NCBI GenBank assembly: GCA_026392575.1
Contig: JAPLBU010000409.1
Coordinates: forward strand, 1 to 9,664
Direction of reading: 5' to 3'
DNA: 9,664 bases
Source of the DNA: Actinomycetota bacterium
Lineage (GTDB): Bacteria > Actinomycetota > Actinomycetes > S36-B12
The position numbers and the translations under genes are program-made. Below, in pieces: positions 1 through 5,150 of this stretch. The notes below the pieces were generated by a model that had not been told where the DNA came from, ran no database searches, and worked only from the letters and a program-made list of their open reading frames with translations. Each line of letters starts with the position of its first letter. Positions within the stretch are counted from its first letter, which is position 1.

Positions 1-191
1 GCCCTCTCAAGACAGAACTTCTCTTCACCCGGATTCTCGGTGACAGCGGCAAACCACAGCCACGCGACCTCATACTCGGGGTCCAGAGTCAGCGCTTCGG
101 CAAGCAATACGCGTGCGTCGTCCGCATCGCCGGCCTCTGCCGCGGCTATTGCCTGGCGGGTGCGTTCCGCTGCGAAAACCTGGTCTGCCAT
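1..191 (-). CDS. TPR-like repeat protein, N-terminal part (runs off window)
   Basis: This leftward open frame starts at the ATG read from 191 and has no stop before the window edge, so 63 codons are visible. The protein begins MADQVFAAERTRQAIAAAEA and continues as two amphipathic helix pairs rich in Ala, Glu and Leu. The DPEYEVAWLWFAAVTENP stretch is the helix-turn-helix pattern of a tetratricopeptide repeat and resembles the N-terminal TPR of larger bacterial proteins of unknown role. A GGAG lies 7-8 bases before the ATG (minus strand GCGGAGTTCCTG-ATG), which supports this start. No signal peptide or membrane segment is visible. TPR modules usually mediate protein contacts, but the function of the full protein cannot be told from this fragment. 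Confidence 0.72.
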   Translation of the reverse strand, partial: MADQVFAAERTRQAIAAAEAGDADDARVLLAEALTLDPEYEVAWLWFAAVTENPGEEKFCLER

Positions 192-284
192 CAGGAACTC
201 CGCTCGGTCGTGTTCAGGCGCATGCGAGCAGCACGGCGGTCGGTGCCCTCATCCCCGGCTCCTCACCCACGGTCCACCTCGGGG

Positions 285-309
285 AGTATGAAAGCACAGA
301 ACACTTTCA
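285..309 (-). promoter_or_regulatory. Possible promoter and operator of the leftward TPR-like gene
   Basis: In otherwise GC-rich DNA there is a short AT-rich island. A 6-bp inverted repeat with a 9-bp spacer (TGAAAG at 289-294, CTTTCA at 304-309) overlaps a minus-strand CATACT that could be a -10 box (285-290). That would leave a 5' leader of roughly 85 nt before the start at 191. The -35 element is not convincing, so this is an inference from composition and symmetry. Confidence 0.3.
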
Positions 310-548
310 TTTGCATATGTGCCGAAAGGGTCCGTGATCTGGGGCAACTGCGATAGAAAGCGCGGAACACTCTTGCTGTCCATTGGACGAGTGAGGATCC
401 GCCACGGTCTCTGCTTTGGCCGGATCGTCGCCGTCGGCTGGCGGGGGAGGCACCGTCAGGCCGTCCTACGCGCCGCGTCGGGCGAGAGCGTCTCGGTGTT
501 CACCTCAGCTGACTTGCAGACCAGCGCGTCGTGTGCGATCGTTTTGCC
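310..548. other. Intergenic stretch without a supported gene
   Basis: Open frames here lack ribosome binding sites and recognisable products; they are continuations of out-of-frame readings of terC. This stretch must hold the promoter of the riboswitch leader. TTGCAG at 514-519 and TGCGAT at 534-539 look like promoter hexamers, but the 14-bp spacing is too short to call. I see no repeat or RNA gene. Confidence 0.5.
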
Positions 549-643
549 TGCAAGGGGAGTATCCCCATCACTGGGTAGTCGTCATCACGACGCGCAAGCG
601 TCCGGCATCCAGATCGGCTCAGGCCGGTGGGAGAGACCTTGTG
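549..643 (+). promoter_or_regulatory. yybP-ykoY family Mn2+ riboswitch upstream of terC
   Basis: Three blocks match the conserved core of the yybP-ykoY family in the right order and spacing: AAGGGGAGTA at 552-561 (P1 5' strand and metal-binding loop L1), GTCGTCA at 578-584, and GGGAGAGACCTT at 629-640 (loop L3 and P1 3' strand). P1 forms between CAAGG (551-555) and CCTTG (637-641), extendable by two wobble pairs. Members of this family bind Mn2+ where L1 and L3 dock, and they commonly sit upstream of TerC/Alx, MntP or P-type ATPase genes. The gene that follows is terC-like, as expected. The exact 5' and 3' limits are approximate. No T-tract follows, so transcription termination is unlikely to be the output. 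Confidence 0.88.
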
Positions 644-676
644 CCATGTGCAGCGTTAGCTGCCTGACACAAGGAG
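637..676 (+). promoter_or_regulatory. Expression platform: anti-SD switch hairpin over the terC ribosome binding site
   Basis: CCTTGTG (637-643), the 3' strand of riboswitch helix P1, is a perfect 7-bp complement of CACAAGG (668-674), which includes the start of the terC Shine-Dalgarno AAGGAG (671-676). A small hairpin (GCAGC 650-654, loop GTTA, GCTGC 659-663) brings the two together. P1 and this helix use the same bases and so exclude each other. The inferred logic is that Mn2+ stabilises P1, frees the SD and turns translation on, as known for E. coli alx and mntP. Confidence 0.7.
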
Positions 677-682
677 CATTAC

Positions 683-1630
683 GTGGACATCCCCCTCATC
701 ATCTGGGCAGCCCTGATCCTGGGCATCGTGGTCATGCTCGCCATCGACCTACTCCTTCATCGCGATGCGCACGAGATCCGCCTCAAGGAGGCCGCCCTCT
801 GGTCGGGAATCTGGGTCGCGGTCGGCAGCGCGGTAGGTGTCGCGATCTGGTGGGCGTACGGATCCGAATTCGGCCTGCAGTACTTCGGTGGCTATCTCAT
901 CGAGAAGTCCCTCGCCGTCGACAACGTGTTCGTCTGGGCAATGCTGCTTGGCTACTTCGCGGTGCCTGCCCGTTACCAGCATCGGGTGCTGTTCTACGGC
1001 GTTGTCGGTGCATTGGTCTTTCGCGCGATCTTCATCGCCGCTGGATCGGCGCTCATCGCGAGCGCCGCTTAGGTGCTCTACATCTTCGGTGCGTTCCTGA
1101 TCCTCACGGGAATCAGGATGCTGATGCACCGCAACGATCATGCCGACCCGGGCAAGTCCTTGGTCCTTCGTGCGTTTCGACGCTTCGTGCCGACAACCGA
1201 AGAGTACGACGGTCAGCGGTTCTTCACCCGCCGGGCCGGGCGCCTGCTGGCCACACCGCTCCTTGCCGTGTTGGTTGTCATCGAGGTCAGCGACATCATC
1301 TTCGCGGTCGACTCGATCCCGGCGATCTTCGCGATCACCCAGGAGCCGTTCCTCGTTTTCGCCAGTAACGCCATGGCAATCCTGGGCCTGCGCGCGATGT
1401 ACTTCCTGCTCGCTGGCGTCATGCATCGCTTCGTCTACCTGAAGCTCGGGCTGTCGCTGGTACTCGTCTGGGTCGGCATCAAGATGATCGTCGGACACGG
1501 TTTCGTGAGCATCCCGACAACGCTCAGCCTGGGAGTCATCGTCGCCATCCTCAGCGTCGCCGTGATCGCCAGCCTTGTGGTCACCCGTACACGGCAGTCC
1601 GAGCCCGACAAGGAGTTCGACCATGTCTAG
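683..1630 (+). pseudogene. TerC/Alx family membrane protein (predicted Mn2+ exporter), interrupted by an in-frame TAG
   Basis: The frame opens with GTG at 683, six bases after AAGGAG (671-676), and would encode 315 codons plus stop, a normal length for the family. TerC/Alx hallmarks are intact on both sides: AIDLLLHRDAHEIRLKEA near the start, EKSLAVDNVFVWAMLLGYF, and then EVSDIIFAVDSIPAIFAI and SNAMAILGLRAMYFLLAG with the conserved acidic residues in membrane helices. Codon 130 (1070-1072) is TAG. From memory E. coli Alx reads WILYIFGAFLLFTG here, against stop-VLYIFGAFLILTG, so a TGG Trp codon has become TAG by one base. Everything after it stays in frame, and a GTG follows directly at 1073. 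The family exports Mn2+ (Alx) or is linked to tellurite resistance, and the upstream riboswitch favours manganese. It may be a recent null allele, a sequencing error, a suppressed amber, or two fragments made by reinitiation. Confidence 0.85.
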
Positions 1631-1895
1631 GGCCGCATTGCGCGACGCGTGGGCGTCGCTGCCCCACCCGATTCGCTGGGTTGGAGTAGCCGCCGTTGGC
1701 GGAACGTTGATCATCGTTGGCCTGATCCTCATGGTGCTTCCCGGGCCGGGAATCCCACTGCTCGTCCTGGGCCTGGTTGTCCTGGCGACCGAGTTCGCCT
1801 GGGCCCAGCGCACCCTCCATCACGTTCGCCGCCAGTCCAGCGCCGCATGGTCCACCGTCACCAAGCGCTTCAACCGAAAGGAAACCCCCTCATGA
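1623..1895 (+). CDS. Small PGPGW-type transmembrane protein
   Basis: The start is the ATG at 1623, which overlaps the terC stop by 8 bp and has AAGGAG at 1610-1615, seven bases upstream. Longer readings from 1575 run inside terC and are rejected. The 90-residue product has a basic N-terminus, a hydrophobic helix at about 18-39, a tight PGPG turn at 40-43, a second hydrophobic helix at about 44-58 (IPLLVLGLVVLATEF) and a basic, cytoplasm-like tail. This is the layout of the PGPGW putative transmembrane family, which has no established function. Translational coupling to terC suggests it acts with the exporter or in the same envelope stress response, but this is inference. The last bases overlap the next gene by 4 bp. 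Confidence 0.82.
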   Translation: MSRAALRDAWASLPHPIRWVGVAAVGGTLIIVGLILMVLPGPGIPLLVLGLVVLATEFAWAQRTLHHVRRQSSAAWSTVTKRFNRKETPS

Positions 1896-2368
1896 AGAGC
1901 TCACAAACCATCGCCGGCGTTCCGCGCCTGACGCCGGGGGGCTATGCCTCCATCGCCGAGCGCCTGCAGGACATCACCGAGCATCGCCTCCCGCAGATGC
2001 GACCGCTGCTCGTCGACCGCGAACGCGATGAGCGGGACGTCGCAGAGTTCGAGCGACTGCTAGCAGAGGTGGGCTCCCTCGAGGCCCTTCTCGCGGAGGC
2101 ACAGGTCATCGTCGACGACCCCGCGCGTTTCGAGGGTCGCGTCGAGCTTGGCATGCGCGTGCAGGTCACCCTCGCCGACGGATCGAAGGCATGGGTGCGG
2201 CCGGTGCACCCGGCTGAGGCATTTCTCGACGATGAGCGCATCTCCATGACATCACCGCTCGGGCTCGCTCTGATGGGTGCTCGTGTGTCGCATGTGGTGT
2301 GGGTTGGTGCGCCGGGTGGCGTCTGGGCCTGCACGGTGTTGGCGGTGGACCCGAGCGCGGTCGACTAG
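1892..2368 (+). CDS. GreA/GreB-like transcription factor
   Basis: The ATG at 1892 overlaps the previous stop in ATGA and has AAAGGAAA at 1877-1884. The 158-residue protein has the two-part Gre layout. Residues about 12-75 are a charged, helical, coiled-coil-like arm (RLQDITEHRLPQMRPLL, then DRERDERDVAEFERL). Residues about 84-155 are a GreA/GreB C-terminal FKBP-like domain with the diagnostic SPLGLALMGARVSHVVWVGA (121-140) followed by a PGG turn. The family binds the secondary channel of RNA polymerase; GreA and GreB use acidic residues at the arm tip to hold the catalytic metal and stimulate transcript cleavage. The usual GDLKENAEYH tip motif is not conserved here, although the DERD cluster is acidic, so this is probably a divergent paralogue or antagonist and not the housekeeping GreA. 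Confidence 0.78.
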   Translation: MKSSQTIAGVPRLTPGGYASIAERLQDITEHRLPQMRPLLVDRERDERDVAEFERLLAEVGSLEALLAEAQVIVDDPARFEGRVELGMRVQVTLADGSKAWVRPVHPAEAFLDDERISMTSPLGLALMGARVSHVVWVGAPGGVWACTVLAVDPSAVD

Positions 2369-2369
2369 A

Positions 2370-2390
2370 GGGCTGCTTTCCGCGCGGCCC
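2370..2390. terminator. Possible bidirectional terminator between convergent genes
   Basis: A 7-bp stem (GGGCTGC 2370-2376, GCGGCCC 2384-2390, one G-T wobble) with a 7-nt loop fills the 26-bp gap between the Gre-like gene and the convergent phosphoesterase gene. There is no T-tract, so only position and stem support the call. Confidence 0.4.
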
Positions 2391-2394
2391 CCGT

Positions 2395-4047
2395 CTACGG
2401 TGCTGGCTTCGTGGCATCCGTCAGGTCTTGAGCCACGATGGCCCTGATCTGATCCAGGTCCTCGCCTGCCGGTCCGAGCAGAGGCCAGAAGTGCTTGAAC
2501 AGCAGTTGCTGAGCATGGAATGCCAGGTTCGTGGTGAGGTGGAAGTTCGGATCCTCGAGTTGTGGCGGCAGCGGCAACCCCTTTGCCTTGGCCGCCTTTA
2601 TGAGACCGGGGATGGCGACGCTGCCCAGATTGCTCAGGGTGCGGTCGCTGGCCTCCCAGTCGATCTGCCACTGCGGCACCGGGTTGGCCCGCGGGACACC
2701 CCACTCATCTGGGTTGGTTGGCGTCTCGCGGCCGAAGACGTAGTCGAAGGGCTTTGCGGCCTTATCGCGCTCGGTGAATGCGTCGCCGATGTCCCACACC
2801 TTGCGCAGTGTCGCGATGAGCGACGTGTGTCGATGCTCATCGTTGTAGACGGAGCCAGGCTCCACCCACGGCGAGACGACGATGGCCGGCACGCGGTAGC
2901 CGGACCTGTCGAAGCGGAAGCCCATCTGCCCGGCGGGAGCAGCCTGGTCGGGGGCAGGGACGGCACCGGGAGGCACGTGGTCGTAGGTGCCGCCGGGCTC
3001 ATCCCAGCCGATCAGCAGGGTCGTGTTCCACACGTTTGCGCCATCGGCTGAGCGCATGCCCCGGTAGGCATCGAAGATCCGCTGCAGGAAGGCATCGCCG
3101 GCAAGGATCGACGACGGGACGTCGACGTCGAGGGCAAGGCCCTTGACGAGCGCGGCTCCGGCTGCGGGGTGGTAGTCACCGTGCCCCACCAGCAGATTCG
3201 GCTCGATCATTGCGAAGTCGGGCAGGTTGCCGGACTCGGCATCCTTCTCGAACTCGCTGAACGGCACGAAGTTCGTGGCGAACCGCTCGTGCAGCATCGG
3301 CCAGTGGATAAGGCCCGTCAACGAGGCTCCTGTGTCCCCCTCGACGTAGACCTTCCAGGTGCGGCCGTGCGCCTCGAGGCGGTTGAAGATCGTCTCGGCG
3401 GTGTTGTCGTGGATCCAGTGCTGGATCGGTGTGTTGGTAGTACCGCCGGTCGGCAGCGGCGTGCAGGTGCCCGCCGTCCAGAACGATCGGTTCATGAAGG
3501 TCTGCGATGGCACCTCGCAGAACCAGTGGTCGAAAACCCCGAATTCTCGAGCCAGGCCATTGAGAACGGGGACTTGTTCCGGGGTGAAGCACTGCATGAT
3601 CTGCGAGTACTCCTCGTACGTCGGCTGACGGCCCATCTCCCAGGCGAAGAAGGAGATGTAGTCCGCGACGAAGCCATCCATCGTTGGTGTCGCACCCGCC
3701 GGCGGAACGTTGTACGGCGCCGTGATCTCATCGCCGCCGGCAAAGCGGTTGTGCTCGTCGAGCGTGCCGAAGAGCTGGGTGTTGGTGTGGGCGTACTCCT
3801 CGCCGGAGTCGGGGTTGGGTGCGTCCATGTTGTCGCCAACATGCACCGGCACGGAGCCACCGCCGTCCGGCGGCTGGTGGTCTGCCCACGTCGGGACAGG
3901 ATTGCTGAGCTCCTTGCCGATCACGCCTTCGAAGGCCTTGCCATCGTCCGGTCCGTACAAGTGCCCGAGGAGGTTGTCCAGGGAGCGGTTCTCGAAGATC
4001 ACGAGGACGACGTGATCCATCGCGTGGGAACGGTCGTGTGCGGTCAC
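2395..4047 (-). CDS. Phosphoesterase family protein (AcpA/phospholipase C type), apparently cytoplasmic
   Basis: The 550-residue product belongs to the phosphoesterase family that contains acid phosphatase AcpA and bacterial phospholipases C. Visible motifs in order: VVLVIFENRSLDNLLGHL near residue 15 (metal and nucleophile region), CEVPSQTFMNRSFWTAGT in the middle, EPNLLVGHGDYHP, LLIGWDEPGGTYDHVPPG, and RVPAIVVSPWVEPGSV followed by HRHTSLIATLR. These supply the Glu, Asp and His ligands expected of a metal-dependent phosphoester hydrolase. The GTG at 4047 is preferred because GGGGAG lies 5-6 bases before it; an in-frame ATG at 4092 (565 residues) has no ribosome binding site. Unlike secreted relatives it has no Sec or Tat signal, so an internal substrate or a non-classical route is implied. 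Substrate unknown. It is convergent with the terC operon and 123 bp downstream of the VapC gene. Confidence 0.85.
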   Translation of the reverse strand: MTAHDRSHAMDHVVLVIFENRSLDNLLGHLYGPDDGKAFEGVIGKELSNPVPTWADHQPPDGGGSVPVHVGDNMDAPNPDSGEEYAHTNTQLFGTLDEHNRFAGGDEITAPYNVPPAGATPTMDGFVADYISFFAWEMGRQPTYEEYSQIMQCFTPEQVPVLNGLAREFGVFDHWFCEVPSQTFMNRSFWTAGTCTPLPTGGTTNTPIQHWIHDNTAETIFNRLEAHGRTWKVYVEGDTGASLTGLIHWPMLHERFATNFVPFSEFEKDAESGNLPDFAMIEPNLLVGHGDYHPAAGAALVKGLALDVDVPSSILAGDAFLQRIFDAYRGMRSADGANVWNTTLLIGWDEPGGTYDHVPPGAVPAPDQAAPAGQMGFRFDRSGYRVPAIVVSPWVEPGSVYNDEHRHTSLIATLRKVWDIGDAFTERDKAAKPFDYVFGRETPTNPDEWGVPRANPVPQWQIDWEASDRTLSNLGSVAIPGLIKAAKAKGLPLPPQLEDPNFHLTTNLAFHAQQLLFKHFWPLLGPAGEDLDQIRAIVAQDLTDATKPAP

Positions 4048-4170
4048 GGAGACTCCCCAGTCACGGACGGGATGAGATATCCGTTGGAGCATACCGACGC
4101 GACGCGGTGGATCCCTTCGCGTTGCGGCCCGTCCAGCGATGCCGCCGATCGCGCTGAACGCCCTGGTCGG

Positions 4171-4581
4171 TTACACCTCAAGCGCGGACAGCGGTCTCCA
4201 GCGAAGACCCTGAACCGTGGCGAAGCCAGCATCTGCTGACAGAAGCTCGGCATCGAGGGAGATGGCCACTGCCGCGAGGACGGCATCAAAGGATCCAATG
4301 CTCGGATACTCGGCCCACAGATCCAGGCCTGTCGCGACGTGCTGAGCCGTGACCACCTGCAACGGACCGAGCAAGTCGGCAAAGGCGCCCGCTAGTCCAA
4401 CGGCATCAGCACGGGATCGGCGTCTGGCGCGAACATGTGCGAACTCCTGGATGACCTCCGGGGTCGTGTGAGCGCGCACGGCGCCTGAGCGCACATCGCT
4501 CATCAATGAACGTGCAGCACCGGAGAGTGGATGATCGTCGCCGACCGCGTAGACGAGAACTGTCGTGTCGAGAAGGATCAC
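4171..4581 (-). CDS. vapC: PIN-domain ribonuclease toxin, VapC family
   Basis: This 136-residue protein has the four acidic positions of a PIN nuclease: Asp5 in MILLDTTVLVYAV, Glu46 (or Glu42) in TTPEVIQEFAHV, Asp99 in GSFDAVLAAVA and Asp117 in LLSADAGFA. VapC toxins cut RNA with Mg2+ or Mn2+, often initiator tRNA, other tRNAs or the 23S sarcin-ricin loop; the target here cannot be read from sequence. The start is GTG at 4581, whose GTGA overlaps the antitoxin stop by 4 bp, the usual translational coupling of such pairs. Length and C-terminus look complete, so the toxin is predicted active. It is one of two unrelated VapC proteins in the window. Confidence 0.88.
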   Translation of the reverse strand: MILLDTTVLVYAVGDDHPLSGAARSLMSDVRSGAVRAHTTPEVIQEFAHVRARRRSRADAVGLAGAFADLLGPLQVVTAQHVATGLDLWAEYPSIGSFDAVLAAVAISLDAELLSADAGFATVQGLRWRPLSALEV

Positions 4582-4835
4582 GCGAAGTGCCCGGCGCGCA
4601 ACTCATCAAGCTCGGCCCGCAACTCCTCCGGATCGGGCACCGGCATCGGCTCGGCGGCCAGGATCAGGTCAAGTGCCTGCTGCTTGCGGATGTCAGGAGC
4701 GACCCAGGCCATGTCGATCGCCTCGCGCACGAGTGCGCCTACGGAGCGCCCCTCTGCCGCAGCCCGCTCCGCGAGACGGGTGTGCTGCGTCTCGTCCAGG
4801 AGCACCTGAAGCCGATGACTCAAAGACATGTGCAT
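4578..4835 (-). CDS. vapB: Ribbon-helix-helix antitoxin paired with VapC
   Basis: The 85-residue product starts with a ribbon strand (HRLQVLLDETQHTRL), followed by AERAAAEGRSVGALVREAIDMAW, which is the helix-turn-helix of a ribbon-helix-helix DNA-binding fold. The acidic, flexible tail (PVPDPEELRAELDELRAGHFA) is typical of the part that wraps the toxin. It should neutralise the downstream VapC and repress its own promoter. The start is uncertain: ATG at 4835 or ATG at 4829, two codons later. Neither has a Shine-Dalgarno. A TAATGT that could be a -10 box ends six bases before the second ATG, so a leaderless transcript starting at 4829 is likely. Confidence 0.82.
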   Translation of the reverse strand: MHMSLSHRLQVLLDETQHTRLAERAAAEGRSVGALVREAIDMAWVAPDIRKQQALDLILAAEPMPVPDPEELRAELDELRAGHFA

Positions 4836-4848
4836 ACATTAGCATGTG
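4827..4848 (-). promoter_or_regulatory. Probable promoter and operator of the first vapBC pair
   Basis: CATGTG occurs at 4827-4832 and again at 4843-4848, a direct repeat with a 16-bp period that spans the start codon region. Between them lies TAATGT (minus strand, 4836-4841), a possible -10 box. RHH antitoxins bind short repeated half-sites, so the repeat is a plausible autoregulatory operator. This is inferred from position; the -35 box is not clear. Confidence 0.42.
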
Positions 4849-4928
4849 TAGGTAGGCACGGACTCAAGACGCCGGCCACCGAACCAGCTAGCACGAGCGT
4901 GAGGCTGGTGGCGGCGGTGGGAACCGTC

Positions 4929-4943
4929 GGACCCTGCGGGTCC
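4929..4943. repeat. Small perfect hairpin GGACCC-TGC-GGGTCC
   Basis: A perfect 6-bp stem with a 3-nt loop lies in the gene-free stretch between vapBC and tRNA-Ser(CGA). It could be a terminator for transcripts leaving the tRNA, but it lacks a T-tract on the minus side. The rest of 4850-4970 holds nothing I can name. Confidence 0.35.
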
Positions 4944-4972
4944 TTCTCCCAAATCCCGCGCTCTGTCACAGT

Positions 4973-5020
4973 CCATATGACTGATGGGCCCCCGCACGCG
5001 GGAGCCCATCAGTCATATGG
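4973..5020 (-). terminator. 48-bp near-perfect inverted repeat at the 3' end of tRNA-Ser(CGA)
   Basis: Two 23-base arms (4973-4995 and 4998-5020) are complementary except for one C-A mismatch and are separated by only 2 bases. The outer end reads CCATATGACTGATGGGC. The right arm contains the tRNA's encoded CCA. Its position makes it the likely terminator of the tRNA transcript, but the stem is roughly twice the usual length and no T-tract follows, so a mobile-element or processing origin is also possible. Confidence 0.6.
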
Positions 5021-5107
5021 CGGTGGCGGTGGGATTTGAACCCACGGTGAGGTTGCCCCCACACGCGCTTTCGAGGCGCGGTCCTTCGGCCGCTCGGACA
5101 CGCCACC
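5018..5107 (-). tRNA. tRNA-Ser (anticodon CGA)
   Basis: Minus-strand 90-nt class II tRNA including an encoded CCA. The acceptor stem pairs GGTGGCG (5101-5107) with CGCCACC (5022-5028), followed by discriminator G and CCA. The anticodon stem CGCGC/GCGCG encloses loop CTCGAAA, so the anticodon is CGA (5071-5073), reading UCG. A long variable arm and the T arm GTGGG-TTCAAAT-CCCAC are present. It lies 33 bp downstream of the broken transporter with no obvious promoter of its own, so it may be transcribed from further upstream. Confidence 0.95.
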
Positions 5108-5128
5108 GCCGAGGAGAATACAGGCCCC

Positions 5129-5150
5129 CCGAGGGCGGGCTCACCCTCGG
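5129..5150 (-). terminator. Hairpin at the end of the broken MFS gene
   Basis: CCGAGGG (5129-5135) and CCCTCGG (5144-5150) form a perfect 7-bp stem with an 8-nt loop that covers the stop codon. On the minus strand it is followed by GGGGCCTGTATTC, a weak T-containing tail. It may reduce read-through into the tRNA-Ser gene. Confidence 0.4.

Noticed and set aside
319..1368. Long plus-strand open frame of 349 codons overlapping terC
   Set aside because: It is an Arg/His/Pro-rich out-of-frame reading of the riboswitch and terC region, typical of high-GC shadows; no family motif and no ribosome site.
749..1813. 354-codon minus-strand frame opposite terC and the PGPGW gene
   Set aside because: The Asp/Glu/His/Arg-rich composition is the antisense image of a hydrophobic membrane protein; no recognisable motifs.
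3169..4239. 356-codon plus-strand frame opposite the phosphoesterase
   Set aside because: It is antisense to a gene with clear catalytic motifs, and it crosses into vapC without any product of its own.
4905..4925. Possible partial copy of the tRNA-Ser 3' end (GGTGGCGGCGGTGGGAA) as an attachment-site remnant
   Set aside because: The similarity is limited to GGTGGCGG-type low-complexity sequence and lacks the TTCAAAT T-loop, so chance is more likely.
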